Positions 45,899 to 56,226 are shown, counted from the stretch's first letter. The stretch is 60,171 nt of DNA from Candidatus Methanoxibalbensis ujae (GCA_026134085.1 JAOQIN010000001.1:85344-145514), one strand, 5' to 3'. A program made the numbers and translations. Notes: generated by a model from the letters alone, not told the origin.

Positions 45899-46852
45899 TT
45901 TTTTTACAGGCGAATAAGCATCAAACAACATGAATAATGAAAAACTATCTTTTATGGTGACGGTATAGCGGAAAACTGATTGAGTTACTGAAGAAATTTG
46001 ACATTGAAAAGAATAAGATATAGAGACCAAGCAGTGATAGCGATGTATTTCTTCAAGCTTTAGAAGGATAGCTTTGGACATAGAAAGGAATAAAATCATC
46101 CAGATGGTTTATCAAGGAATGCATTGACAGCCTATTCCTTAAGTGCTTGGTGTGAGGTTGAAGAAATCAGATAAAGGGCCATGGAATATCGTTCAGGTAT
46201 TAAACATGAAAGCATTGGAGAAAGGAGCTTGGTTGTGTCTTTAGCTCTTTCAAACAGAGAGCCGAGATTTTCTTTTGCTCCATAACAGTTAAGGAAGAGA
46301 GAGGAAGAGTTTGGAAGTTTGAGGTGGAGAAGAGCTATGGCTGGAACGGGTTCTGCAGGATGTTCGCTACTTCAATGTGGTGAGATGGTGTTATGTATTA
46401 CAAAAACGAAATCCTTATATATGATGAGTTCGCCTCACGAATGAACTTTGCTATCTCCTCCGCAGCATGCTTTTCAATATCAGATGCGCTCAAAATGAAA
46501 GTTCATTGAATTTCTCGGTGAATTCAGAAAGCTTCAATTCATCCCCTCCATTTATATCATCTCTCAGCGTTAATAATTGAAGATGCGATGATGATTGCAA
46601 ATGCGATGAATGCATTTCATCATGCTCATAATTTCTTATTGCTCTTATTTAAATATTTTTTATATTTTTTAATTCCAGCTTAAACCCCTTGCTTAGCTGT
46701 TACAGTTTAGAGAAGGAGTTGAACAAAGAGGATGCGATGAAGGATACGATATGAGTAGAGATAAGAGCTTTCTTTTCTAGGCAAAGACTGCCATTCCTTA
46801 TGAAATTTTAGCTGAAGAGCTATGATGAAAAGGAAATATTACGGAGAATCCC
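45899..46852. other. Gene-poor stretch with short interrupted frames
   Basis: No intact gene is supported. Around 46430-46560 the minus strand shows an interrupted frame (KLSEFTEKFNELSF, then in another frame DIEKHAAEEIAKFIREANSS) that looks like a small antitoxin-type protein broken by a frameshift. At 46250-46380 the plus strand has protein-like bits (VWKFEVEKSYGWNGFCRMF) of unknown origin. The stretch is consistent with a graveyard of element genes. Confidence 0.45.
46402..46425. repeat. 24-bp sequence shared with position 56227
   Basis: The 24 bases here occur again exactly at 56227-56250. They include an A-rich block and CTTATATATG, which resembles a BRE plus TATA box on the plus strand. 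On the minus strand the same bases are in the tail of a broken small frame (YIRIS). Confidence 0.7.
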
Positions 46853-47299
46853 TTATTCCTTATCATTCTCTCTCATACCTTCAGCTTCATCTAATAGTTT
46901 CTTGCAGTTGTTGAATACAAGAACGCACCCGTCAAGTGCCGTTTTTGCGTCTTCAAAGGTGTAAAGCTCATCAGGAGGTAGGGCTAACTCCTCATCTCCA
47001 TACATGCTTGGCTCTCTTTCCCTCCTCAGCACTCTCGAGATGGATGCTACTTTGTCTATTTTCGCCCTGAACCATTCCGGAAAATATTCAGAATTTCTCC
47101 TCAATATCGGTCCTACATCATGAAACTTCGGAGGCTCAATCCCAACAATCCTGAGTGAAGCTTTAAGTGAAAGCTCAACCGCCTCCTGACTCTGCCTGAT
47201 CACATAAGCATAATTTCCATCATTTAAAGCTTCTTTTGCATGCTTTAATCTCTCTTCAGCCTGCCTTAAATACGACCTTGCCATCTGAATGTTATTCAA
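46853..47299 (-). CDS. HEPN-domain protein (toxin of an MNT/HEPN pair)
   Basis: This 148-residue helical protein begins MNNIQMARSYLRQAEERLKH and has the HEPN features VIRQSQEAVELSLKASLRI and a motif REREPSMYG near residue 96 in place of the classical RxxxxH. HEPN toxins are usually ribonucleases. Its start overlaps the stop of the upstream MNT gene by eight bases, a typical toxin-antitoxin coupling. The lack of a clear Rx4-6H motif leaves open whether it cleaves RNA. Confidence 0.82.
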   Translation of the reverse strand: MNNIQMARSYLRQAEERLKHAKEALNDGNYAYVIRQSQEAVELSLKASLRIVGIEPPKFHDVGPILRRNSEYFPEWFRAKIDKVASISRVLRREREPSMYGDEELALPPDELYTFEDAKTALDGCVLVFNNCKKLLDEAEGMRENDKE

Positions 47300-47783
47300 T
47301 CCTTATCACCTCACCAAAACGGTAATCAGGCTTCAAAATCCAATACCACCTTTTACCCATCCTGACCCTCTTTGACCCCAGCTCTCTGAGCTTATTCCTA
47401 ACTCTTTCCAATATTTTTTTGAAAAAGTCTTCCTTGTCGTATGCAATTATCGCATCTTCAATCATATCTAAATAAAGGGGTGAAATCCTCATCGCCTCTT
47501 CTGGCGTCTTTATTATCGGAGAGAAATCAACGGAGTAGCCCTCATCAAAGAGTGCATTCACATAGAATTCTATCTCCCTCTCCACATCCATAAATTCCTC
47601 CTGCCGCTTAATTCTCTCTTCTGGAATTGCATCTATGACTAAAAGCAAGTCTATATCACTATCCTTCCTCATCTCTCCTCTTGCTACGGAGCCGAATACA
47701 ACTAGAGAAATGAATCTTTCACCATATCTCTCCTTCAAAGCCGCGACAAGCTTCTCTATCAACGCCTTATATGGCTCTTTCAT
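47292..47783 (-). CDS. MNT-type nucleotidyltransferase (antitoxin of an MNT/HEPN pair)
   Basis: This protein of about 163 residues has the nucleotidyltransferase motif FGSVARGEMRKDSDIDLLLV, plus a downstream Asp (SVDFSP). MNT antitoxins often AMPylate the HEPN toxin to silence it. It lies directly upstream of the HEPN gene. I chose ATG 47783; GTG 47810 is an alternative. A C-terminal HEPN-like helical part is not obvious. Confidence 0.82.
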   Translation of the reverse strand: MKEPYKALIEKLVAALKERYGERFISLVVFGSVARGEMRKDSDIDLLLVIDAIPEERIKRQEEFMDVEREIEFYVNALFDEGYSVDFSPIIKTPEEAMRISPLYLDMIEDAIIAYDKEDFFKKILERVRNKLRELGSKRVRMGKRWYWILKPDYRFGEVIRIE

Positions 47784-47810
47784 TTCATCATCAGCCCTCT
47801 TTCCTCCCAC

Positions 47811-48106
47811 CTCGCTCCATCAGACCCCTGCACTCTTCCCCTACTCACTCATTCAAAATTCTCTATGCTTAAATATCGCTTCCACTTTTTATATCTCAAG
47901 CGGAGAAATCGCAAAAAGGAAGAAAGAAAAAGCGAATAAAAGCATTCACACAGGAAATCTAAAAGCGATAACATTTCTTGCTCTTTCGTTTGTTAAAGGA
48001 ACGTCCAAGTGCATTCCGATGCGGGAGGAGATTTCCACTGAGAATACCCTTCCTTCATTCCTCCAGCCGTGATAAGACGAACTTTGATGCATGATTTAAA
48101 AGTGCG
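47811..48106. other. Gap between the MNT gene and the repeat cluster
   Basis: No supported gene. The stretch leads into the inverted repeats at 48.1 kb. Plus-strand frame 47635-48072 is a shadow of the MNT gene and carries no independent signal. Confidence 0.4.
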
Positions 48107-48184
48107 ATTATGAGAGTGGATTTCCACTTGTAAATATCGGGTGAGTGCATTTCAATATGAGAGTAGATTTCCACTTGTAAATAT
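48107..48184 (+). repeat. Two direct copies of a 33-34 bp repeat, left side of the RHH-Cdc6 block
   Basis: Copy A (about 48107-48135) and copy B (core 48149-48182) share ATGAGAGTRGATTTCCACTT followed by GTAAAT. B extends left through GAGTGCATTTCAAT. They are 47 bases apart end to end. The reverse complements of B recur at 49985 and 50052. The core TTTCCACTTGTAAA resembles archaeal origin recognition boxes (mini-ORB). Confidence 0.85.
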
Positions 48185-48424
48185 GCTGCGCAGACGGCGG
48201 CACTGAGGGAATGAAGATGTGGGTCTATACGCTTCGTAGGCTGCCGAATCCTATCCTCCCTCCTGCTCTTGCTTGCTTTTTTCCTTTCACAGGGTATAGG
48301 ACAGTGCCTGCCACTGCGGCGGAAGTAGGGATAAGCTTTAAATAACCTCTTTTTCATTTGAATTATCTTTATTTGAGATTATTAAGAAGGAGAAATGAGA
48401 AAGAAGAGGAAGGAATAGAGGTGA
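48185..48424. other. Gap between the left repeats and the RHH gene
   Basis: No gene is supported. A T-rich stretch (48340-48380) precedes a TTTGAGATTATTAAG segment and could serve as a promoter or unwinding element. This is inference. Confidence 0.35.
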
Positions 48425-48814
48425 ATGAGCATCTCTCCATCTCTTGATTTTTTAGTAAAAAATAGAGGGTTGAGAGAGGGGTCGTCCCGGGAGACCTGCG
48501 GAGTTGCGGGATGGCAGGGTCATAAGTGTGTATATGGAGAGGAGACGCTTGAGCGGATTGAGGAGATGGGTGTTGAGCGTTCAGCGTTCATAAGAGGAGC
48601 TGTTGAGAAGATGCTTGGTAGCGATGTTTTTAAGGAGAGGGAGAAACTGCGAGCGGAGGTGCGTCGGTTAAAGAAGCTCTTGCAAGAGAGTGAGCGACGC
48701 ATCAACGCGTTGGAGAAGGAAGTTGCTGAGAAGGAGCGGGTTATCGCAGAGCTGCGAGAGCGTTTAGAAAGGAGGGGGGCGTTAGAAGGGAAGGGGAAGA
48801 AAAATAACAAATAA
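48425..48814 (+). CDS. Ribbon-helix-helix DNA-binding protein with coiled coil
   Basis: This 129-residue protein contains a ribbon-helix-helix-like segment (about residues 37-66: VYGEETLERIEEMGVERSAF) followed by a coiled coil of about 50 residues rich in Glu, Lys and Arg, and a Lys-rich tail. The first 36 residues look unstructured and the true start may be later, but no better start codon with a ribosome site exists in frame. It sits just upstream of the Orc1/Cdc6 gene between inverted repeats. CopG/Arc-like proteins often regulate plasmid replication genes, which suggests a control role. Confidence 0.65.
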   Translation: MSISPSLDFLVKNRGLREGSSRETCGVAGWQGHKCVYGEETLERIEEMGVERSAFIRGAVEKMLGSDVFKEREKLRAEVRRLKKLLQESERRINALEKEVAEKERVIAELRERLERRGALEGKGKKNNK

Positions 48815-48926
48815 ATATTAAATACGAGGCAAAGTTTTATTTCAATAGGAAATATCTGAGGCGGGAAGGGAGCCATTTGCAATATTTGAGCGTGGTCTCA
48901 GGATATTCAAGAACAGGGATGCTCTT

Positions 48927-49985
48927 TTGCCGACATGGACGCCGCATCGCATACTTTTCAGGGACGATGAGATCGCACAGATAAGTATAAATCTCGGATA
49001 CTCGCTCATCGGCTCTACTCCTTCTCACATGCTCATTCTCGGACTTCCAGGGACAGGGAAAACAGCAACAGTCCTCTTCGTCATAAATAAGTTGAAGGAG
49101 AAGATAAGAGCAGAGAATATAGAAGATGTTCTCATAAGTTATACAATTTCTGGAAGAACTTCATACAGCACGCTTGTTGAGCTTGCGTCAGACATTGACA
49201 TATATTTGCCGACGAGAGGATACAGTTTCAAGGAAGCTTGGAAGAAGTTCAAGGAAGAGATAAGGGATAAGATTTTCATTGCTGTGATAGATGAAATAGA
49301 TTTGTTAATATTAAATGGAGGGAGAGATATTCTTTATTATTTGTCTAGGACGCCGAAAATGTCAATAATAGGAATATCTAATATTCTCAATGTATTGGAC
49401 TTGATAAAGGATCCGAGGGTGAGAAGTTCATTCTCTCCTCAGATTCTCGTTTTCAATAAGTATAATGCGGAGCAGCTGAGAGGAATACTTGAGGACAGGG
49501 TGAAGGAGGCGTTCTATTCTGGTGTTGTTGAAGAAGGTGCGATCGCACTCTCTTCAGCTCTCTCAGCTCAGAGAGGGGGAGACGCAAGATTTGCTTTGGA
49601 CCTCATGCTTAAAGCAGGCGAGAAAGCGGTCATAGAAGGAAAAGATAAGATAGATGAGTCGCTCATATATGATGTTGTTGATGATGTTGAGACGCTGCAT
49701 GTGAAGCGAGCGATAGAGAAGCTACCTCTCGCTCACAGATATCTGCTCTCAATAATAGCAGCGAATCAGGGATTATCTCCATCTGAGATATATGAAATAT
49801 ACAACAGGAACGCTCCTTCCCCTCTCACTCGGCGAAGACTCTCATCTTTCCTCTCTGAACTTGAACTATTCGGCATAATAAGAATAGAGAGGAGAGGGAG
49901 GGGTCGTGGCAGGGGCATAGAATACAGCGTTTTCCTGACAGAGCCTCAACTCAAGAGGATGCTTGAGGACATTTCACTTTCTTAA
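48927..49985 (+). CDS. cdc6: Orc1/Cdc6-type replication initiator (start uncertain)
   Basis: This AAA+ ATPase has Walker A GLPGTGKTA, Walker B IAVIDEID, sensor 1 GISN, an arginine finger-type block DPRVRSSF, sensor 2 GDARFALDL and a C-terminal winged helix. The conserved Orc1/Cdc6 leader (IFERGLRIFKNRDALLPTW) is readable upstream of TTG 48927, back to a stop at 48846, but no ATG, GTG or TTG occurs in that extra part. The real start is therefore a non-standard codon such as ATA 48882, which has GGGAAGGGAG upstream, or the gene is damaged. The stop codon overlaps the first base of the right repeat. It is shorter than many chromosomal Cdc6 proteins, which fits an element-borne initiator. Confidence 0.85.
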   Translation: MPTWTPHRILFRDDEIAQISINLGYSLIGSTPSHMLILGLPGTGKTATVLFVINKLKEKIRAENIEDVLISYTISGRTSYSTLVELASDIDIYLPTRGYSFKEAWKKFKEEIRDKIFIAVIDEIDLLILNGGRDILYYLSRTPKMSIIGISNILNVLDLIKDPRVRSSFSPQILVFNKYNAEQLRGILEDRVKEAFYSGVVEEGAIALSSALSAQRGGDARFALDLMLKAGEKAVIEGKDKIDESLIYDVVDDVETLHVKRAIEKLPLAHRYLLSIIAANQGLSPSEIYEIYNRNAPSPLTRRRLSSFLSELELFGIIRIERRGRGRGRGIEYSVFLTEPQLKRMLEDISLS

Positions 49986-50085
49986 TTTACAAGTGGAAAT
50001 CTACTCTCATATTGAAATGCACTCGCACTGCACTCGCATACACCATCATGCATTTACAAGTGGAAATCTACTCTCATATTGAAAC
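49985..50085 (-). repeat. Two inverted copies of the 33-34 bp repeat, right side of the RHH-Cdc6 block
   Basis: Copies at 49985-50018 and 50052-50085 share 33 bases and are the reverse complement of copy B on the left. Between them lies a 33-base spacer containing GCACTCGCACTGCACTCGC, which repeats the GAGTGC motif flanking copy B. The module between left and right repeats is about 1.8 kb. Confidence 0.88.
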
Positions 50086-50144
50086 CTCGCCACCTCTATT
50101 AATAAAAATCTGAATAATGTTATTACTTGGTTTGAGAGCGAATT

Positions 50145-50618
50145 CTAAGCTCTCCTTCTTCTTATGAAGAAAAGAAGGACGAATATCGATGCTGCTGGTA
50201 TTGCTATCGTTGAGAACTCAGGGATTACTGTTGTCAGGACATTTGTATAAACGGCCTCCTCAACGGTCCAATGATTCCAAAGACCTTCAGCCTTCACATC
50301 ATGGTAGTAATCTCCGGGAGATGCATCGGATGCAACTGTGATGAACATGTCAACTGTTTTACTGCCCAAAGCGGGCAGATCAAAATCGTTATCGCTGAAT
50401 GTGTAGTTCCATCCAGATATCGGATTTGTGATGCTCAGATGCACTGTTTCGTCTATATCCACCTGACTTGTAACATTCACTTTATAGATTGCTGTCTCTC
50501 CGGGCAATACCTTATCATTTATCGGCGTTATATCAAGAGATATACCAGGATCCGCCTCCACGACAGATGCCGTTAAAGCAAATACAAACACAATACCTGC
50601 CAAAAATATTTTCTTCAT
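50145..50618 (-). CDS. PEF-CTERM surface protein, small
   Basis: This 157-residue protein has a signal peptide (MKKIFLAGIVFVFALTASVV), an Ig-like beta domain of about 90 residues with ITPINDKVLPGETAIY and the NITNPISGW-type motif, and the C-terminal sorting signal IPEFSTIAIPAASIFVLLFF followed by IRRRR. PEF-CTERM proteins are processed by an archaeosortase and attached to the cell surface lipid. The beta domain resembles the last domain of the giant protein just upstream and also the frameshifted paralogue at 45.3-45.9 kb. Confidence 0.85.
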   Translation of the reverse strand: MKKIFLAGIVFVFALTASVVEADPGISLDITPINDKVLPGETAIYKVNVTSQVDIDETVHLSITNPISGWNYTFSDNDFDLPALGSKTVDMFITVASDASPGDYYHDVKAEGLWNHWTVEEAVYTNVLTTVIPEFSTIAIPAASIFVLLFFIRRRRA

Positions 50619-50652
50619 CTTTTCTTTTTCACCCCCTTATGAGATTAAAACA

Positions 50653-53600
50653 TTATGAGATTAAAACAATTCCGGTGCAATATCCACTCGTCCTGAACCT
50701 CATTGAATCTGCATATACCCTGAACATCTTGTATCCTGATGCTTGTGGTATTGTGACTTCCAATGAAAGCTCAACTGTCTCACCTGATTTCAGATAAATT
50801 TTCTTATCGGTCCAGTTGAATTCAAAGTCCGCTCTGTATTCATCTGGAATTCCCGCATCGCTTATGTAAACATGAAGCTTGTCATCAAAGTTCTCATTGC
50901 TTATTATTTTTATCTGATAAACTTTGACATCTCCAGCACTTGCTGATAACATCATCGGGTCTATTGCAACAGTAAATCCTCCCTGCGGGAACACCACCGA
51001 GTAATCAACACTGGATTCTGCCGTGTTTCCTGCTTCATCCCGGGCTGTTATTGTCAGTGTGTATTCTCCTTCCGGTGTTCCCTCTGGAATGAATATGTCG
51101 CCTTCCCATGTGCTCCCTGTTTTTGTGAGGGTAACACCATCAGCAGTCACCGACGTGACGCCAACGTTATCTGTCGCTTCAACTGTCACATGGAATGATG
51201 AGTTCGGAATGTTTATGTATGTGTCAAGTGTCACTGATTCTATTATAGGCGGCTCTGTGTCAACTGCTGAAGTCACAGTGATATAATCTTCTTTTGTTTC
51301 TGTATCTGAATCTCCATCTGCTTCGTGAACTGTCAATGAGACCTTGTATGTTCCAGCCTCATCGTATGTATAAATCGGATTCTGCTCGTTACTGTCAACG
51401 ATTCCATCTCCATCAAAGTCCCATTCCCATGCAATAATTCCATCGTAAGATTGAGACAAATCGTTGAAATGAACTGTCAGCGGAGCAGATCCAGAAGTTT
51501 GATTCGTTGTGAAGTTTGCTTTCGGTTCTGTATCGTTGATTAAGACGTAGGTTATTGAAGGAGTTGAGTTTTGAATGCTGTCGTTAACTGTTAGCGTTAC
51601 GGTGTAGTTTCCTTCCTGTGCGTAGATATGTGCTATTGTTGATTGATCTGTAACAACTGAGCTCCCATCTCCAAAGTTCCAGTAATAAGTTAGAGGCATT
51701 CCCTCAGGGTCATAGCTTAATGATGCGTCAAATATGACTGGCTGACCTTCTATTCCTTGATACGGGCCGTTTGAATCCGCTATCGGTGGTTGATTTATTT
51801 CTATAGTTTCACTTATATCTGGGCTTCTTACCTCATCAATGTTGCCATCTCCGTCATAATCTATGCTCATCGTATAATTCGTAACATTTGGAACTATCTC
51901 AACCGATGCTTTTGTGGTTTCAGTTACGGAAATATTCTCAAACTTCGTTATCAAAATGTCATTTCCGACTGGTGAAATCCTTGTGAAGTTGAATGTGCCC
52001 GTGTCATAAGCGTCTATATCCACAGAATAAGTAAGGTCTGCTGGCAGGTAGAATATCTTTGTTTCGTTTGTTATGAGCATGCTCGCATTTGGTATTTCGT
52101 TTGTGCCATTGTCTGCGATTATTCTGCCGTATTGGTCGGTGATTGTGGCGTTTACGGGACACTGTATAGCTACTGTCTGTTTTTGGGCTATTATCGCAGA
52201 AGGCTCTGTTGTCAATATTTTCTCTATTTTGTCAGCTTTGATGTAGTATTCGTATTGTTTTTCCCCTTCTTGTTCTACTATTTTAATATCATCAATTATC
52301 CCCTCTACCTCAACAAGTGCTTTATAGGATATATCAACTGTTTGTTTTGGCTGAATGTGGATAATTAAAGAGCCGTATTGCATGGTGAAATCTTTGTTAA
52401 CCAAGTATAATGACTTAATGCGATCGCCCTCATTTGATTTTAGATACAACTCTTCTAAATTGGTATATTCGGGATCCACATCTATTTTTTCAACTTCGAA
52501 TTGATAGAATGTATACCACAGCATATTTTTCTTCTTAATTGTTCCTTCTATGTCTACAACAGCTCCTGCATATGCCCACAATTCTTCGCTGTTAGCATAT
52601 GCCTCAATGAAAGGAAACGTTTTATGTGAATTGCAGAAATTTTGATCTTGAGGTGAATTTGAAATTATTATCATCAAATCTGGTGAAAGCCAGTGTGGTG
52701 GTACCTTACCAATATCAATATATCCTCCAGTAGCTATTTGAATTAAAAGCTGGAGAATCATCCAAAGACTTTCTATTATTTTATAAAATCCATGAGTGTT
52801 CAAATAAACCCACCCACTGGTAACAAATTTTTTGTTTACAATATCGTCTGGATTCTCATTCAACTTTTCTGCTATTTCACCGATTGTTGTATGAGAAAAG
52901 TCAAAATCTAGTAAGTAATGTCTATAGGCAAATACTGAGACTCCAATATACCTGTCATCATCGATATTTTCTTCTAAATAGTTTTTAAGATTCTCGATTG
53001 TACCAAAATCAGATTCATAAAGCCATATTTTATCTCCTTCTTTGTAAGAGACATCAAGTATTTTCCCATCCCCTAAAGCTTCAAATTCATATTGTTTTAT
53101 CCATGCATCCGATACGTATTCTCCAATTCTTTTAAGATCGCTATTTTCTCTAATTTCTTGAAGAGCATCGTTTTCTTCTACTTCTTTCCAAGTACTAAGG
53201 TTGTATAAATACCCATAAGAGCCTAAGCCAATCATAACGTATCTATCATCGCCTAAAACTTCTAACCACTTTTCTAAAAACCTAACAAAATTATCTTTTG
53301 TCCCATCTTTATATACACTCCCATAATAGTACATTGGAATAAAAACATTGACGTATTTTATTAATTTATTTTTAACACAACTTCTATACGCTTCAAAGTC
53401 GATATACTCAGGTTGTTCGGCAGAAGATATTGGTAATCCATTAGCATTTAGGTATACTGTCTTAAGGAAACCTGCATAATGTTTCCAAAATTCTGGGTTG
53501 TCTTTCCAGTTATCTGCGAAATCATGTTTTTCATTGCATATGGGGCATTTAATCTTTCCTCGCACTATTTGGTATGCTATTGAATTGGGTGGTGTCACTT

Positions 53601-55974
53601 TTTCGTCGAAAAGTTGGGAAGGCTCCGCGTCAATATGAATGCCATCGAATTTGTTTGTAAACTTTTTATTATATTCTACAATCTTTTCTGTTTGACTTTT
53701 AGCTGAATTATAAACACCATTATCAGTAATATCAAATATGTTAGCTCCCGATTCCAAAATCATTGCGTGTACGTGTATATTGTTTTCATGAGCCAGTTTA
53801 ATAAAATTATTTACTTTGTCAGTATACTCCGAATCGACTATGAGATTGTCTATTTTAATACTTAAAAGGACAGTTTTAATTCCCATTTCTTTAAGATTAT
53901 CCACTACTTCTACATTATCCCTGGTTTCAATATCGTATAACCAGATTGCTGGAGCTTTAAAGACAGAGATGTCAATCTCACACGCATCCCCAACACCATC
54001 ACCATCTGAATCCGCTTGGTCTGGATTAGCAACAGTTGGGCAGTTATCACAAACATCTCCTAACCCATCGCCATCAGAATCTTCCTGGTCAGGGTTTGCT
54101 AAATTCGGGCAGTTATCTTCCTCATTAGGAATTCCATCACCATCTGAATCAGGTTTCGTAAACTTTAGTTTTATTTCATAGACATATTCATCTTGTTGAT
54201 CTTTCATACCTGCTTTTGGATCCCAGTCATATACCGTGTATACTTCATGTGGCTTAAAATCGGGGCATCCATCAGCACAAAAACAATGACATATTCCGCT
54301 TAAACTCTTTACATAGAATGTTAATTCTGAAATCCCTTCCAACGCTTTAGGATCTAATCCTATCATAATAGATTTCTCTTCCCCAGAAAGCCAGCTTTCA
54401 CTATAAAACTCTAGGACAGGGTCTTCAACGATTACTGTATAGCTTCCATAACCTGCCGAACATTCATCACCTGTCCAACAGTAATCATTCCAAGGCAAAT
54501 TTTCAGATTCCACCCATACACCCTCATACAAGATTCCCCATAAATATATGAATTTTGGGATAACTACTGAAATTTTCTGGAAGAAAGGAAAATACACATC
54601 CTCTCCCTCATTCTTTGCCACAATCACTATCCATGCCATCTCATTTTCATTAATTTCAACCTCAGAAGAAGGATCAAATTCCACACAATCATTAAGGTCC
54701 TTTAAATCCTCCGGTTTATTATAGCATAATAAGAATTTGGTAATCTTAGGTGAAGCAACCAATATGGATGCATCTGTACAAATTTCATAGCTACTTCCCT
54801 TATCTTTATCCACGAAAATGGGTTCCACTATTGTTTTTTGTGGCACTACAAATGGTACTGATACTTCACCCACTGATACATAGGGTTCATAATATTCTAC
54901 AATAATTTTATACTTCTCACCAAGATGAGAAGTTGGCCAGCTAGAAAATGATACCTTTCCTTGACAATCTGGATATCCCTTATACTCAAAATCCCACTTT
55001 TTATTATAACCGTCCCAACTATATACTTCTACTTCTAAGGGGATCTCACCTAAATTACACATCGGTGTTTTACAATCCTTAAAATAAACTGTAACATTCA
55101 AATTGCGTTTGTGTAATGTGGTAATAGTGACGTACTTTTGCTCTCCTTGAGCAACTACTATGTTCTCTGCACTTCCAATAAACATGTTATCCTTATAAGC
55201 TTCAGAGTGATAAATTCCTGCATCAAGATCCGTGAATGTGTATGTACCAGAACTCGGACTTAATCTTTTAATTTCATTCCAATTACTGTCATAGAGAATA
55301 GCAGTATCAGGAGCAATAATATTACCACCTGGATATTTAACCGTTATAGTAATTGAGCTTTTGGGAGGAGTTACATGAACTATAATCGGTATCACGTCAA
55401 ATCCCTGCTGATCCTGTTCTGTACTGGTTCCTGGAGCGGGATCTCTGTAATAATTTGCAGTATCCCAATTTTCATCTTCAGTAAAGTCTACAAGGGTAAA
55501 TCTGGCTTTTATAAGAAAGTCTCCCTCAGAGATTGCCTTGAATGTAACTCTCATCTCTTTTGATGTGCCTGACGGAAAAGAGCTGTAGGCTTCGAGCATT
55601 TCTTCTTTGGCTGGGAATTTACTACCATTCTTGTGCCATATGGAATTGTTTATATAGTATATCCTATCCTTAGAGCTCCAAGATGTGTTATCCACTATAT
55701 CTAATCCATCCTCGAAACTGACTGTTATATGAGACCAGCCCTGATCGTTCGGTGTCCCACCAGTATTCTTTGCAATAAATGTAACTGTGAAGGTATCGCC
55801 CTGGTTAACATTAATCTCCAGTGTGCTTGGAACAAGCTCGGGAGAAGGGTCTTCTGCACTTGCCACTCCAGTAATCATACAGATTAAAAATATTGCAAAT
55901 GATAATAACAGGCACAACCTCTTACAAACCGCAAAATTTTGATGGTATGGAGGAAGTAAGGTTAACCGACTCAT
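50653..55974 (-). CDS. Giant secreted multidomain protein with PKD domains, TSP3 repeats and a glycosidase-like barrel
   Basis: This 1773-residue protein has a signal peptide ([20 protein letters not shown]). Beta domains fill about 35-600. Calcium-binding thrombospondin type 3 repeats ([16 protein letters not shown] and two more) lie at about 608-662. A TIM-barrel-like part at about 670-1020 carries [10 protein letters not shown], which resembles glycoside hydrolases. An OB-like domain lies near 1120-1235, two PKD domains at about 1394-1470 and 1485-1570, a bacterial-Ig type domain next, and a final beta sandwich. There is no PEF-CTERM or other anchor at the end. The middle (about 52.2-55.5 kb) looks more A/T-rich than the ends, a sign of mosaic origin. 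Carbohydrate binding or cleavage outside the cell is inference. Confidence 0.8.
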   Translation of the reverse strand: MSRLTLLPPYHQNFAVCKRLCLLLSFAIFLICMITGVASAEDPSPELVPSTLEINVNQGDTFTVTFIAKNTGGTPNDQGWSHITVSFEDGLDIVDNTSWSSKDRIYYINNSIWHKNGSKFPAKEEMLEAYSSFPSGTSKEMRVTFKAISEGDFLIKARFTLVDFTEDENWDTANYYRDPAPGTSTEQDQQGFDVIPIIVHVTPPKSSITITVKYPGGNIIAPDTAILYDSNWNEIKRLSPSSGTYTFTDLDAGIYHSEAYKDNMFIGSAENIVVAQGEQKYVTITTLHKRNLNVTVYFKDCKTPMCNLGEIPLEVEVYSWDGYNKKWDFEYKGYPDCQGKVSFSSWPTSHLGEKYKIIVEYYEPYVSVGEVSVPFVVPQKTIVEPIFVDKDKGSSYEICTDASILVASPKITKFLLCYNKPEDLKDLNDCVEFDPSSEVEINENEMAWIVIVAKNEGEDVYFPFFQKISVVIPKFIYLWGILYEGVWVESENLPWNDYCWTGDECSAGYGSYTVIVEDPVLEFYSESWLSGEEKSIMIGLDPKALEGISELTFYVKSLSGICHCFCADGCPDFKPHEVYTVYDWDPKAGMKDQQDEYVYEIKLKFTKPDSDGDGIPNEEDNCPNLANPDQEDSDGDGLGDVCDNCPTVANPDQADSDGDGVGDACEIDISVFKAPAIWLYDIETRDNVEVVDNLKEMGIKTVLLSIKIDNLIVDSEYTDKVNNFIKLAHENNIHVHAMILESGANIFDITDNGVYNSAKSQTEKIVEYNKKFTNKFDGIHIDAEPSQLFDEKVTPPNSIAYQIVRGKIKCPICNEKHDFADNWKDNPEFWKHYAGFLKTVYLNANGLPISSAEQPEYIDFEAYRSCVKNKLIKYVNVFIPMYYYGSVYKDGTKDNFVRFLEKWLEVLGDDRYVMIGLGSYGYLYNLSTWKEVEENDALQEIRENSDLKRIGEYVSDAWIKQYEFEALGDGKILDVSYKEGDKIWLYESDFGTIENLKNYLEENIDDDRYIGVSVFAYRHYLLDFDFSHTTIGEIAEKLNENPDDIVNKKFVTSGWVYLNTHGFYKIIESLWMILQLLIQIATGGYIDIGKVPPHWLSPDLMIIISNSPQDQNFCNSHKTFPFIEAYANSEELWAYAGAVVDIEGTIKKKNMLWYTFYQFEVEKIDVDPEYTNLEELYLKSNEGDRIKSLYLVNKDFTMQYGSLIIHIQPKQTVDISYKALVEVEGIIDDIKIVEQEGEKQYEYYIKADKIEKILTTEPSAIIAQKQTVAIQCPVNATITDQYGRIIADNGTNEIPNASMLITNETKIFYLPADLTYSVDIDAYDTGTFNFTRISPVGNDILITKFENISVTETTKASVEIVPNVTNYTMSIDYDGDGNIDEVRSPDISETIEINQPPIADSNGPYQGIEGQPVIFDASLSYDPEGMPLTYYWNFGDGSSVVTDQSTIAHIYAQEGNYTVTLTVNDSIQNSTPSITYVLINDTEPKANFTTNQTSGSAPLTVHFNDLSQSYDGIIAWEWDFDGDGIVDSNEQNPIYTYDEAGTYKVSLTVHEADGDSDTETKEDYITVTSAVDTEPPIIESVTLDTYINIPNSSFHVTVEATDNVGVTSVTADGVTLTKTGSTWEGDIFIPEGTPEGEYTLTITARDEAGNTAESSVDYSVVFPQGGFTVAIDPMMLSASAGDVKVYQIKIISNENFDDKLHVYISDAGIPDEYRADFEFNWTDKKIYLKSGETVELSLEVTIPQASGYKMFRVYADSMRFRTSGYCTGIVLIS

Positions 55975-55977
55975 TAT

Positions 55978-56148
55978 CTATCCCTCTAACTTACTTTGTG
56001 GTAAGATTAGCATTGCAGATCCTCCAGTGATACCCCATTCATCCCATCCCTCAACAGAAAACATCACTTCACCCTCTTTAGGATTGGCTAAAATCCCCCG
56101 AACTCCCTCACACTCTGCAGGACGCACCACCCATACCCCATCTGTCAT
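55978..56148 (-). CDS. Small protein just upstream of the giant gene
   Basis: This 56-residue frame starts MTDGVWVVRPAECEGVRGIL and ends TGGSAMLILPQSKLEG. GGAGGT lies eight bases ahead of ATG 56148, and its stop is followed three bases later by the start of the giant protein. Composition is normal, with two Trp near GWDEWG. I do not recognise a family. It is probably translated together with the giant gene. A truncated ancestor is possible, since the upstream frame holds broken protein-like pieces. Confidence 0.6.
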   Translation of the reverse strand: MTDGVWVVRPAECEGVRGILANPKEGEVMFSVEGWDEWGITGGSAMLILPQSKLEG

Positions 56149-56226
56149 CTCATATACCTCCAGTTTAGTATGCCAGTATCAACTGAAGATATTCTCTTTT
56201 AAGATTTTCTATTTCTTTCGTATCAG

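Noticed and set aside
48107-50085. CRISPR array from the 33-34 bp repeats and 33-bp spacer
   Set aside because: The repeats change orientation across the block, spacing is unequal (13 and 33 bases between cores), only two copies exist per side, the sequence between the two sides codes for two genes, and there are no cas genes in the window.
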